64,000 bases of DNA from Sepioteuthis lessoniana (lineage: Eukaryota > Mollusca > Cephalopoda > Myopsida > Loliginidae): positions 29,425,136 through 29,489,135 of the forward strand of contig OY757904.1 of NCBI GenBank assembly GCA_963585895.1, read 5' to 3'. This document shows, piece by piece, positions 23,098 through 33,800 of this stretch (positions are counted from its first letter, which is position 1; each line of letters begins with the position of its first letter). The notes beneath the pieces are model-generated. The model did no database searches, was not told the DNA's origin, and saw only the letters and a list, made by a program, of their open reading frames with translations. Made by a program: the position numbers and the translations under genes.

Positions 23098-23143
23098 GAA
23101 AAATACTGATATATATCAGTATTTTTCTAAATATATTTAGAAA
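23098..23143. repeat. Two overlapping perfect palindromes
   Basis: A 30-bp perfect palindrome at 23098-23127, centred on ATATAT (half ACTGATAT), overlaps a 20-bp perfect palindrome at 23124-23143 centred on AAATATATTT. No known element is attached. Confidence 0.9.
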
Positions 23144-24420
23144 AAAAAAGTGTTGTATGCCGTTTGGAATTTGAATAGAAATAAATGATTTTAATTTTCT
23201 TTACTCTAGTAAAATAATAAAATTGATGACCACATATGAAAGCCTTTTTTTTTGTAAATGTCATAAATGATAAAGTAAGTCTATCTAGATAATTTGCCAA
23301 CTTTTTGGATAAAATAATTATTATTTAATGGGACGGCAAAAGCACGAAAAAAAAAAAAAACAAAAGAGATAATCTGATAATATCAGCTAAATATATTATT
23401 TTGTTTTTACTTCAATTAAGTCAGTTTAGGGCCCTATTATTTAATCGGTCATCTAAGTTCGTGGCTGCTCATTTGTGATTCGACATGTCTCAATATTACC
23501 TTGCAAAAATCAAGCAATGAAGTAATAAAAATCAAATCATATTTCTCTTGGAACAAGTTTGGTTATATGTATTTGGTGTTTGCTACAATCAGTGAATTAA
23601 AAATAACAAAAAAAAAAGTTTGATTAAAAATTTTTCAAACCTATTTCAGTTGTTTATAATGTTTGTATATTTTGTGTTAAGAATAAGCAAATAGGAATGT
23701 TTTAATAGCTGTTGAGCATGTATGAGAAAACTGTGTTGATAGTGTTACTTTCAAAGATGAATGAAACCATTTAAAGAGGCTGACAGATTCGTTACCAATT
23801 GTTGAGACGTTAGACATATCTGAGCGCGTGAGAAAGCAATACAATACCGTTACATCACAGCAAAAAAATTAACATATGCAAAACAACCAAGATGAAGGCG
23901 AGAATCGAAGATGGAAATGACCAGTTCCTTTCGGGAAATGTTCCTTAGCTTAGACATGTGTGATTATTTTATGCAGATATTATTCATAAGATAGAGCTCA
24001 CAGAAAAAGTGGCTTGTTTCTTCGTGATATGATACGTTACGTTGATACTGAAGGAGATATTTTCCTTATGGGTTTTCTTTTATCTGGATTTTATTTCACA
24101 TATAGCAAATTTTATTATGCTCTCTGGTGCAGTCATGTAAATAAATAACTTGTAATTGGCTTTCTTTAATTCCACGTAATTCATTACATATATTTTTAAT
24201 CCCCTTTATTTAATAACTAAAAGACCATTGAAACTTTTGATGGAAACTATAACCTTTCCATCTTGTCATGATATCAATATCGGTGCTCTTTGTGACATAG
24301 TGATATTTTCAGTACCAACAATTTTAGATAATGGAATTTAGTAAATGGCTCAAAGAACTAAGTAATCCACATCTAAATTATTATCGTTGTGCTGCAGAGA
24401 ATAATGTCAGAAATTCAGAT
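23144..24420. other. AT-rich spacer
   Basis: Nothing recognisable. Confidence 0.5.

Positions 24421-24495
<75 letters not shown>
24421..24495. repeat. Compound (CA)n(TA)n microsatellite
   Basis: About 14 CA and 23 TA units. Confidence 0.97.
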
Positions 24496-24497
<2 letters not shown>

Positions 24498-25273
24498 CAA
24501 AACACACTGCGTGAAGTGAAACGCACAAAGCCTCGTCTGGGATAAGAGCTTAACTAGTTGAATTTAATTCTTCTTCGTGCGCCACCCACATATTGATATA
24601 TTTTTTACCCAACCCCTACCTATAGGTAAAATTGTAAAACAGATAATATTCTCCACCCTTACCAGTAAAACGAAAAATTCAACTTGGAAAATCTAGAGAG
24701 GGTGTTTTGGAAAATCACTGAAAGACTATTACAGCATTCTTCTGTTTTCCGATCACCTAAAAAAATCTGTTTGGTTACGTAGAAGTATTTGCAAGTAAAA
24801 ATTAAATATCTTTCTTAATTCAGCTTACTTACATATTTGCATGTCTAACACTACAGATAATTACCATGCATGGTTGTCCCAGGAAAAAAAAGTGACTTTA
24901 AGACGTCAAATCAATTGTTGAAAAAAATATCACGTGTAAGTTGAGAAAACGTTTACATCATTTATCAAACAGTCGGGGACTCATAGGTCGAGAATTGATA
25001 TGCACTTGTTCAGTCTTTAATAAATGCATCGTCACTCTCTTCTCAATAAACAATTATATATGTATCTCTGTTCAGTTTTAGTTTTATATATGTCAAGATA
25101 GTGTAGACGCAGTAGTGTAGATGCTCTATGTTGAGCATGAAAGCTTTATTGTCTTTATCTATCCTATACACACTTAGATATAAATGATCTACCACCGATA
25201 TTGAGTACTGTTTTAATCAAATCAAATAACAGCATGAATAGATACGTTAATACACTCATAAGCACTCACAGAC

Positions 25274-25275
<2 letters not shown>
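24496..25275. other. AT-rich spacer
   Basis: Nothing recognisable. Confidence 0.5.
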
Positions 25276-25328
<53 letters not shown>

Positions 25329-25334
25329 GGGTTG

Positions 25335-25383
<49 letters not shown>
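25276..25383. repeat. Two (TA)n blocks
   Basis: TA tracts at 25276-25325 and 25338-25383 are separated by GTGGGGTTGTATG. Confidence 0.95.
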
Positions 25384-25385
<2 letters not shown>

Positions 25386-25715
25386 TCATCCACAGACAGA
25401 CTGTTTCGTTCTATCAGAACTCTTCAGTGTGGCTAGACCCGCAGGACGCTCGAAGCCGGGATCGAAACCCGTCTAACTTTACGATAGATTAAGGTTTCAT
25501 ACCACACGGCTACAAGCGGACTACGTTGACGAATGGGAATTTTAAGGTATTTTATTTTTAGCAACAGCAGCAGCAGCCTTTGTTTACATTTTTTTAATAC
25601 CCTATCGGCTACCAGAGTGCTCAATTCTTACGAAGAGCTTTGCATTATGCTAGGGGCGGGCGACAATTCCTTCGCCAGAGTGCTCAACCCCCATGGGGGA
25701 GCGTACGATGGACTC
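25384..25715 (+). mobile_element. Microsatellite-flanked SINE-like repeat, copy 2
   Basis: Matches the reverse complement of 19405-19705. The B-box-like GGGATCGAAACCC lies at about 25459, and the 3' region reads TTCGCCAGAGTGCTCAACCC. (TA)n precedes it and (CT)n(TA)n(TG)n follows it, as in copy 1. Confidence 0.7.
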
Positions 25716-25794
25716 TCTCTCTCCCTCTCTCTCTCTCTATATATATATATATATCCGTATGTGTGTGTGTGTGTGTGTGTGTATGTGTGTGTGT
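25712..25794. repeat. Compound (CT)n(TA)n(TG)n microsatellite
   Basis: CT at 25712-25738, TA to about 25754, TG to 25794. Confidence 0.95.
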
Positions 25795-25849
25795 GTTCTT
25801 TTCGTGCGTTTGTGCGTCTATGTATGTATCCAAGGTTCTTCCTTGCACC

Positions 25850-26085
25850 ATAAGATTTTTATTATATACAGATCTACCTGTTTCATTAACTTAAAATAAC
25901 CAATTTAATTTGTTTTTATCTAAATGTTATTCTAACACTTATGCTAATGGTGCTTCCACCATATTTCCTAGCTGTTTATCAGCTTTTAATATTTTATTAT
26001 TGACATAGACGACTTCTTCTGACCTTAGTCTATTAGATTCTATTTAAACTGTGCGTTTTCTGAAAATATGAAACAAATTTTTTGA
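25850..26085 (+). repeat. Dispersed repeat, copy 1 (non-inverted form)
   Basis: Shares TCTAAATGTTA-TCTAAC and CTATGCTAATGG-like phrases and a CCATATTT-GCTG-TTA block with 27165-27350. Its right third (about 25990-26085, GACATAGACGACTTCTTCTG) is in the opposite orientation to that of copy 2. Confidence 0.6.
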
Positions 26086-26820
26086 GATCATTGTGTATTT
26101 TCATAGCCAAGTACCGAAGGAAGTTTGCCACTCCTAAAGCTAAAGGGATCTGTTTACTTCTTCGGAATGTTTATCTCCCAGTTTAGGATTCGTGCGGTAA
26201 CACACCAACGAATTGTATAAGAAATCGGCTCTCTGGCTTGTATGTATGACCCTCGTCATAGAAGCCGCCACTGAAGCAGGACAAGAGGGATATATTATTT
26301 TATTTTCGGAATTATACAGCTGAATCTAATATGCCACTACAGGTATCTGTTTTCATCGTATAAGCCCTTTGCCATTTTCGTTGCAAGTCTCAGGTATCAT
26401 TTTTTCCTTCATGTCCGTTGACCTGATACAAGGGTGAAACATTTCCAAAACGTGAGACATTTTTCCATGACGCTCCAAGTACGTTGCTTATAGGTTCAGC
26501 GCAAGATAAGCTCGAAATATCAAATTTAATATAGATCCATTGTAGGAAATACAATTGATCAACACGCAACTACAGGAATATACGATACAGACCAAAAGAA
26601 AATTTTAGAATTGGAGAAGAAAGGTCTATATTACAAAAGCGTGTTAGGGTACAAATCTTTATAGATCTTCCACGCACTCTCCCACGTATATGCTCATATA
26701 CACATATGCTTATATATATATTTATATAGCAAGATATCTACTTCCGTATGTATGTGGGTAAATAATAACACGCCCAAGCCTATGCGCACAAAGAGCGATA
26801 GGGATATAAACATATATTAA
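26086..26820. other. Spacer
   Basis: Nothing recognisable; AT-rich. Confidence 0.5.
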
Positions 26821-26833
26821 ACACACACACACA

Positions 26834-26882
<49 letters not shown>

Positions 26883-26883
26883 C
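26821..26883. repeat. Compound (AC)n(AT)n microsatellite
   Basis: AC tract with one interruption, then about 14 AT units. Confidence 0.97.
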
Positions 26884-27062
26884 TTTGTATAATTATAAGA
26901 GATAACAACGCCCAAAAGCAGTTGACTTGCATAGCAGTGAAAAGGGGCCCAAAATCCAAATTAGTCCAAGTACAGTACGGGTAAAAGAAAACGAACCCAA
27001 AAAAACCAAAAAGGAAAAGATTCAAGTAAACTTAGTAAAAAAATATTATTCTACCTTTTACG

Positions 27063-27084
27063 ATATATATATATATATATATAC
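27063..27084. repeat. Short (TA)n
   Basis: About 10 TA units followed by GTGTGAGTGTG. Confidence 0.9.
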
Positions 27085-27164
27085 GTGTGAGTGTGTAAAC
27101 GTGTGTTTCAAAGGACCTGCATCGTTGTACTAGTAAAATTGTTTAGTTTATACCAAATCTTTCT

Positions 27165-27347
27165 GTTTCGTTTCATAAGTATAACAACATTTAATTATTT
27201 GTATTTAAATGTTAATTTAACCACTATGCTGATGGAACTTTCGCCATATTTAGAAGCTGGTTAATATTTTCAGAAAGCGCGCAATTTATTTATAGCCTAA
27301 TAGACTTTTGTGAGAAGTCGTCTATGGCAATGATGAAATACTAAACG

Positions 27348-27350
<3 letters not shown>
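27165..27350 (+). repeat. Dispersed repeat, copy 2 (inverted internal segment)
   Basis: The left part is collinear with 25850-25990. The segment 27265-27350, from CAGAAAGCGCGCAATTT to GAAATACTAAACG, is the reverse complement of the corresponding segment of copy 1, bounded by TTAATATT at both ends. Confidence 0.6.

Positions 27351-27379
<29 letters not shown>
27351..27379. repeat. Short (TA)n
   Basis: About 14 TA units. Confidence 0.9.
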
Positions 27380-27381
<2 letters not shown>

Positions 27382-27615
27382 TGAAGTTGGTGTCCTTAGT
27401 CGAGGGTGACCCGTAGTTTCCCTTTTCGATAACTACTACACCAATATGTAGGGGAGGGAACTACTCATTTCCCAGGATTGACCCACTTTACTCTTGATCC
27501 GTACCTATAATGCGGAATGTTAAGCAAGGAGGCATTAAGTACCATCTTTGTGCCTTTGGTATGACTCGACCTGGGAGTGAACCCCGGTCTCCCGGGTTAT
27601 TGGCGAACACTCAAA
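27380..27615 (-). mobile_element. tRNA-derived SINE, second family
   Basis: The minus strand starts near GAGTGTTCGCCAATAACCCG and has a strong B box, GGGGTTCACTCCC, at about 27570. The body, which includes CAAAGGCACAAAGATGG and CCTTGCTTAACATTCCGC, differs from the 15591 family. It lies between a (TA)n and a (TG)n tract. Confidence 0.65.
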
Positions 27616-27662
27616 CAAATATGCCAATGTCCAGTAAATTTGCCAATGTCCGGTAATTGTGC

Positions 27663-27707
<45 letters not shown>

Positions 27708-27708
27708 C

Positions 27709-27751
<43 letters not shown>
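27663..27751. repeat. Compound (TG)n(GA)n microsatellite
   Basis: About 29 TG units (one TTCG interruption) followed by about 14 GA units. Confidence 0.97.
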
Positions 27752-27753
<2 letters not shown>

Positions 27754-27759
27754 TTATTA

Positions 27760-28107
27760 TTTTTATTTTCAGTGAGTTTCTGTTTCTGTTTTATTTTGTT
27801 GACTATCACAATGTCTGGTCGACTGGCTGTGATTAGATGATCCGTTTTTATCTTAAAATCGCAGATAATTTTTTGCGTCTAATTTTCCAGGAAAGATATA
27901 CCATTTGTTCGTATGATTAAATTTAAACTTCTTGCACAAATTCCATAGATCACTTTCTGTACTTAATCTAATCTCTTTTTGCACTAATTTACTTCTTAGC
28001 TAATTGATATGATTGATGGTTTCGTTTCTATCGCAACAATCTACATCTGCTTTTGCTGTCTATTCCAGCTTTGACATATGTAGTCTTTATGGCGTTGTTT
28101 GGTGCAC
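27760..28107 (-). mobile_element. Dong/R4-like LINE fragment, array copy 1
   Basis: The minus strand matches the zinc-finger and early restriction-like endonuclease (RLE) region of copies 3 to 5 (phrases equivalent to AGGTGATCCGTTTGTATG and GGCGTTGTTTTGTGC). Both ends are truncated: the left ends at the (TG)n(GA)n tract and the right joins copy 2. Confidence 0.75.
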
Positions 28108-28735
28108 TTATCAGAAGATCCACACCAGTCTTCGCTGATGGTCTTTCACTAGAGTCTGAATAACCATAAATCTGGTCTTTTTCTTAATAAGAGGATCGAT
28201 CTCAATAATGTGGTAAATTGGATGATCTTATTTCGTCCTTTCATTTCTAAGTACTCCTGTACCATTTTCAAGCCTTTGGAGACCGTTCTAAGTGCGCCGA
28301 TTGCAATTGCTAGTACCTTAATTTCCTGTTCCACAGGTTTCTTTGTATTCTGGTAATAATATCGTATTTGTCTCTCTTCTCGTTTTATTTGATTTTCACT
28401 CAGATATCCACCAGGGCGGCAATGTCCACTATACATCAAATTCTTCCTTTCCTGATTCTGTTCGTTACTTATCACTAAGTCTACTCTTTTGGCCGGGATT
28501 AGTTGATCAGTTTTTATCAAGAAATCCCAGAGAATTTTATGCGTCTTTTTCTTCAGGACAAATTTTGATTTGGGTATCCACCATTTCGTACTATAGTTAA
28601 ATTTCAATTACTGTGGATTACATTTAACATCAAGTCGTGTCTACTCATATCCTCCCTTTACGCTAGTTTGCAGTTTTTTGCTGATAATGAGATTAATAGT
28701 TTCGCATCTTCCACTAGAAAATCTACAATATATTC
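28108..28735 (-). mobile_element. Dong/R4-like LINE 3' fragment, array copy 2
   Basis: Covers the C-terminal RLE region. The 152-codon minus frame 28149-28607 reads KILWDFLIKTDQLIPAKRVDLVI, where the family RPD of the RLE active site is RVD, then AIAIGALRTVSKGL and TTLLRSILLL. This is the most diverged copy. The 3' end lies at about 28108. The 5' truncation abuts the TTTA/TTATTTA-type tail of copy 3 at about 28712-28740. Confidence 0.82.
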
Positions 28736-30435
28736 ATTTATTTATTATTTACTTAATCGAGTTTTTCGCACCAGCGTTAGCTGATAGTTTTTCACTGGAG
28801 TTTAAGTGATAGCAAATCTCCTCAAGTTTCCAGGACTCTTCTTAGTATTCTGACCGATCTAAAGAATGCTGTACTTTGGATGGTTTCCGCTCGTCCTCTT
28901 ATTTTCAAGTCTTCCAGTCCTTGTGTCTATCATTTGGTGCTTGTACCAAGAGCATCAATTACAATTGGTATCACCGTCAGTTTCATGTTCCATATTTTTT
29001 CAGTTCCCTAGCTAGGTCCTGGTACTTATCTTTGTTTTCAATTTTATTCTGTGGTCAATCGGAATAGTAAAATGTACAATTCAGCAAGTTTTTATTTTTT
29101 AGTTTTTTAAGACTATTTCTGGTCGTCTGGCCAAAATTAGGTGCTTCATTTGTATCTTAAAATCTCAGAAGTGTTTGTGTGTGCATATCATTCTGTTATG
29201 TTTTTACCTGTTGACCCGGCCAAAAATGCCATTCAAGGTGATGCACCGGAAGGAAGTGACACATTCTGATGGCAGTAATGAGAAGAAATCGCGTGGGCGG
29301 AAATTGGCTGATGAAATGGGACGAGGTAAAAAATAAATCCCATTATACTGTCATAGACTGACGCACCGGAAGAGAGTGACCTCTGAACTGGATGACAGTT
29401 ATTTCCGCTCGATGACGATCACTCAGGCCATTTCAAAGTTAGCGGAAGTGACACATCCCGGTCGCTAGATATCAGAAGAAGTTGCAGAGGCGTGTCCATA
29501 TCACCGCGTAGGAGTTTGAAGGTAATATAAGGCCGACGAATTGAACAGAGGAGAGTTGAGTTCAACAAGCCAGGAGATACAGGCGAGTAGAGTTGAGGAC
29601 AAGCAGTGTAGTTGGCGGCGGAGAAACGAGATGTAGTAAGGAAAGACAGTGCTCCAGTTGAGCAGCCATGGAGAACGAGAAAGACACAACGCTGACGGCC
29701 ATAACTTTGGGGTCAAAATATTTCAGTTATGTTCGGTGTCCAGCTCCCTCTCACACGCAAACTTTGAGTAACCCTTTTCGAAAACCTACAAATAAAGTGA
29801 GAGGTAAAATATTTTATAAAGAAGTCTTTCTGCGTCTTTCTGCGTGCGTCTTTATCATTGCGTCGGTATGTATCCACTATATATATATGTATATTTCTGG
29901 ATGAATCAGCAGATGACAATACAGCAATTCTCCGGGACAGATTCTGGGTTGCGCATTTGTTCACATGGTCAAATTTCAATTTTTTTTCACAATTCCTATT
30001 GGATCACTTTACCCATCAAGTCGTGTCTAGTCTAATACTCTTTCTGTACTAGTTAGCTGCATTCGCTTATTATGTGATTGTTCATTTCGTCTCAATCACC
30101 ACGGATCCTACATCTGCTGTTTTATTGCATCTTCTCCATTCTTGCTTTGATATGATTGGTTTGTTATAAGGTTGTTTTTAGCTTCTTTTAGAAGAGATTT
30201 GGTTTCTCTCTTAAGGGTTCCCTTTTTTTGGCCACGTCCACGCTTTTTTGTGTGCAATGTTGCTTATTAATCACTTAAAACGTCCAAGGAGTTCTTTTTC
30301 TTCATATTTTTGTTTTCATGTTATTTTCGTTTCGTTGGTCGTCATGTTGTCAGCATTGTTTCTGGTGGCTGTAATCAGTCTTTCTCCACGTTTTTCTCTG
30401 TGGTCTTCGAAACATTGAATTGATGCATTATATAT
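28736..30435 (-). mobile_element. Dong/R4-like LINE 3' fragment, array copy 3, split by solo LTR
   Basis: The 3' end is at about 28755 (AGTTTTTCGCACCAGCGTTAG on the plus strand). The 5' truncation at about 30430 abuts the tail of copy 4. The element is interrupted at 29194-29926 by an LTR with ATTC duplications; removing the LTR restores continuity with copies 4 and 5. It covers the zinc finger, RLE and 3' UTR. No long frame remains. Confidence 0.82.
29194..29926 (+). mobile_element. Solo LTR (733 bp) inserted in LINE copy 3
   Basis: Starts TGTTATG, ends ATACAGCA and is flanked by perfect ATTC duplications (29190-29193 and 29927-29930). It is the same family as 1089-1615. It contains an internal partial repetition around CACCGGAAG-GAGTGAC, then the frame MENEKDTTLTAIT (29668-29904) and AATAAAG. 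The orientation is set by the polyadenylation-like signal. No internal region adjoins it, so it is a recombined solo LTR. Confidence 0.8.
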
Positions 30436-30472
30436 CATTATTATTTACTCATTAGATTTTTTCACATCAGCA

Positions 30473-30850
30473 TTAGCTGATGGTTTTTCTCTGGAGTCTG
30501 AGTGACAGCAAGTCTCCTAAAGTCTCCCGGACTCTTCTCAGTATTCTGGCCGTTCTCAATGATGTAGTAGTTTGGATGGTCTCCACTCGTCCGCCAACTT
30601 CCAAGTCCTCCAGTCCCTTTAGTAATCCTTTTGTTACTGTTCCAAACGCACCAATTACAATTGGTATAATTGTCACCTCCATGTTCCATTGTTTTTTCAA
30701 TTCCCTAGCAAGGTCGAGGTACTTATCCTTCCTTTCACATTCTTTTAATCTTATTCTATGGTCATCCAGGACAGCAAAGTCGATAATTTTGCAAGTTGTC
30801 TTCTTTTTGTTGATTATCATTAGGCCTGGTCTTCTGGCAAAGATTAGGTG
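30473..30850 (-). pseudogene. Restriction-like endonuclease domain, LINE copy 4
   Basis: The family core is RPD followed about 14 residues later by Asp. Here it reads RRPGLMIINKKKTTCKIIDF, so the PD Asp is Gly and the second Asp (IIDF) is intact. Downstream are DDHRIRLKECERKDKYLDL and IVIGAFGTVTKGLLKGLEDL. This domain nicks the target DNA to start target-primed reverse transcription. Loss of the first Asp should abolish nicking. Confidence 0.8.
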
Positions 30851-31701
30851 ATCTGTGTGTATGTCAAAACACCCTTGGGAATTTATGTGTGTTTTTTTCT
30901 TGGACAGCTTCTGGGTTGTGCATATATCATTTGTTTGTATGGCAAAATTTAAATTTCTTGCACATTTCCCAGTGGATCACCTTGGCGACCCAGTCATGTC
31001 TAGTCTTATATTCCTTCTGTGCTAATTTGCTGCATTTGCTTATTATGTAATTGATGGTTTAATCTCTGTCACCGCATAGCCTACATTTTCTATTTTACTG
31101 CGTCTTATCTATTCTCGCTTTGATACGATTGGTTCTTATGGCGTTGTTTTGTGCTGCTATTAGGAGAGATTCCGTTTCTCTCTTAAAGTTTCCTTTTCTT
31201 AGCCATGTCCAGGTTTTGTCGTATGAGATGTTGTTTATCAGTCGTTTAAAACGTCCATAGAGTTGCTTTCAATCCCATTTTTGTTTCCTAGTTATCTTAT
31301 TCTGTTGTCCATCGTGTTATCAGTATCGTTTCTGATGATTGTAATGAGTCATCCATCGTGTTTTTGTATATAGTCTTCGAGTCGTTGTATCGATGCTTCA
31401 ACGTTGTCTTTATTGCTGGCAAGTCCTCTTCTTCCCTCTTTTCTTGAAACATATAGTCTGTCAACTTCGCCTCTCGGATATAATGCCTTATGCATCGTCA
31501 TTAGCTTTCTTTTTCTTTGGTCCTTTTGAGAAAAGGTCCGGAATATTTAACTAGTTGTACAGCCCAGGTATTTATTTATTTGAAAAAGTTTCTGCAAGAG
31601 AGTTTTGTATCCAATAGTTTTCTTGTTCTCCTGAGATATTCCTTTTAAATGTTGTCTTACATTTCCACTTGTTTGATGGTGTCAGCCTCCAAGATTCCCA
31701 A

Positions 31702-32118
31702 TTATTTGTAGGTCACATTTTCTGCGAGTGTTTTAATTTTGTCTTGATTTGGTAGTTCCATTCCATCAGTTACATGTCGATGGCCACTTTTCATTACCAA
31801 CATGGCATATTTTTCAATTCCAAATTCCATTCCTATGTCCCGACTGTATATTCTAACTGCGTGTATTAGAGTTTCCAGTTCTTTTTCATTTTTTGCAAAT
31901 AATTTGATTTCATCCATGTACATTAGGTGATGGATTTTTTCCTGTGATCTATTAAGTTTGTATCCAACTGTGCATTTCCTGAGTATATGGTTAAGTGGCA
32001 TCATAGCAATTATGAATAGTAAGGGTGATAGAACATCTCCTTGGAAAATTCCTCTTGGGATCTTTCCTTCAGCTAATCCTCTTCCTCCTGCTGTCAATTC
32101 CACTCTCCAGGTTTTCAT
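31702..32118 (-). pseudogene. Reverse transcriptase palm, LINE copy 4
   Basis: A 138-codon minus frame with GIFQGDVLSPLLFI (RT motif 4/B) and MYMDEIKLFAKNEKELETL, where the catalytic YMDD is YMDE. It ends in MELPNQDKIKTLAEN. Reverse transcriptase copies element RNA into DNA at the nicked target. The altered catalytic pair and upstream stops indicate an inactive copy. Confidence 0.88.
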
Positions 32119-32491
32119 GGTTTTGTCGATAAAATTTATGACATCATGTGATATTTTCTACATTTTGAGGCTGTTTATTATCCAGCTATGCAGAACCATA
32201 TTATATGCCTTTTTGTAGTCAATCCAGGCCATAGCTGGATTTTTACGTCTGGCCCTGCTCTCATTTAGAATGTGTTGATCTATGTAAAGTAATCCTACTG
32301 TGCCTCAGGATCCTTTGCAGCATCCTTTCTATTCGTCAAGTAACAAACTGCAGCTTGTTAGCGTGTAGTAAATTTCTTCCCTTATTTGTGCTGTTAATAT
32401 TTTCTACATTATTGGTAGGCATGTTATAGGTCTGTAATTTTGGCGGCGGTTTTTTTTTTGTCCTTTTGTATCAATGTGGTCTTTCCTTTGG

Positions 32492-32764
32492 TCATCCATT
32501 CGGGTACGTGTGCTGTTTTAGGCATATATTGATTTCTAGTGCTAGTCTGTCGTGAATGGAGGTGAATTCCTTGAACCAGAAACCGTGTATTCCATCATGG
32601 CCTGGTGTTTTCCAGTTTGATATCTTTTTAAGTGTCGTTTTGAGTAAATCGCTGTGTATTTCCGCTTTTGGGCCTTCTTCGAGTCCTTCTTGTGCCCTTG
32701 TCATATTGTTTATCCGTTCAGCCTTTTCGCTATGTTTTTTTTTGGTTGTCATATTTTGGTCCAA
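32492..32764 (-). pseudogene. RT N-terminal region, LINE copy 4
   Basis: A minus frame with KAERINNMTRAQEGLEEG and ISNWKTPGHDGIHGFWFKEF, the conserved region just before the RT fingers. The segment between this and the palm (about 32120-32490) is present but frame-broken. Confidence 0.82.
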
Positions 32765-33485
32765 AATTGTTGAGTTTCTTTTGCATCTGGTTGTTGGTAT
32801 GTTTTAATATAATGTCCCAGTTGTTGATAAAATTTTCTTTCATGGTTTTGGAATGTCCTGTTTTCGCTAGTACTTTCTGGTTTATTTCCTCAAGTTTTAT
32901 TGCAATTTTTTTTTTCCCCGTGTTGTCTTTTCATTTTGTTCCTAATTATTCCAGAGTCTTTCTTTTGTTTTATCATTTTTGCTTGTTTTCGTAGATTTTT
33001 TTACCTGATTATCTAGTCGAAACTCCCATCCTTGTTTTGATTTTTCTTTCGTGCTTTTTGAGGGGATCCTAATTCTTAGTTCATTTAATTCGGTTATATT
33101 ATTCGTTGATATGTATGCCAGTACTTGATTTACTTTATTTGTCTCTGCCCTAGCTATTCTCCATTCAATGTTTCTTAATGATGGTAAAGTGATCTTTTCA
33201 CTGTTATTAATTCTCTTTAAATTTTCGAGATATAACTTTTGTTCTTGTGATAGTATTTTTTCGGGTTTGTTTGGTTGTGCAGTGTTTGGTTGTGTGGAGT
33301 TTTCATTTTTCGGAGTTGGTGGTTCCTTTCGGATGGGCTTTATTTGTTTGTTTTTATTTAATGTACTAGTTAATGTATTAGTACGACTTTGTTGAACATT
33401 TATTTTCTGGTGTACTTCTATTGTTTCAAGGTCAGAAAACCAACCCTTCTTTATTATTGTTCTGACTTGATCAGCAAGTCTCTGA

Positions 33486-33785
33486 CTAGTTGTCTGAATT
33501 TAGAAAGTTCTTGCCAAATCTTTTCCTATATCCTCTTTGTGTAGTGTTACTGCTAAAATAGCCGTGTAGCGATAGTTGGTTGTCTTTTCTAATCCATTCT
33601 TTCCGTTTAGGTCTCTGGTTATTGTGGTTCCTTAAATCACCATTTGTGTACCGGAAAAAAGAACAGCCAACATTCGCAGGATGACGATCGAGTCTCCCTT
33701 GTCTGCTATCAAGAGAGCACCTGCCGATCATGACACCCAAGCCCGAGGCCTGGGTCCCACGTTCTATAATATTTGAATTTAACAT
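33486..33785 (-). pseudogene. N-terminal domain of LINE copy 4
   Basis: A minus frame including KRKEWIRKDNQLSLHGYF and TQRGYRKRF. In related elements this is an N-terminal, possibly Myb-like DNA-binding, segment before the RT. The RPKRKEW context fits. The frame then shifts. The upstream part of the frame (before residue ~55) may be untranslated sequence. Confidence 0.6.
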
Positions 33786-33800
33786 TTTATTATGAGTGGT

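Larger units (their letters stand above)
30436..33800 (-). mobile_element. Dong/R4-like LINE, near full-length, array copy 4
   Basis: The most complete copy, about 3.3 kb. In minus-strand order it has an N-terminal region, a fingers/RT domain, a C-terminal zinc finger and a restriction-like endonuclease. This layout is that of the R2/R4 group of LINEs, which use a PD-D/E nuclease rather than an APE endonuclease and often target specific sites. The 3' end at 30436-30460 carries a TTATTTA-type tail. The coding frame is broken many times. The clade (Dong/Rex6-like) is an inference from domain order and TAA tails. Confidence 0.82.

Noticed and set aside
28343-28600. Plus-strand genes across the 27.8-35.6 kb block
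   Set aside because: The minus strand carries clear LINE RT and endonuclease motifs; the plus-strand frames are their complements.
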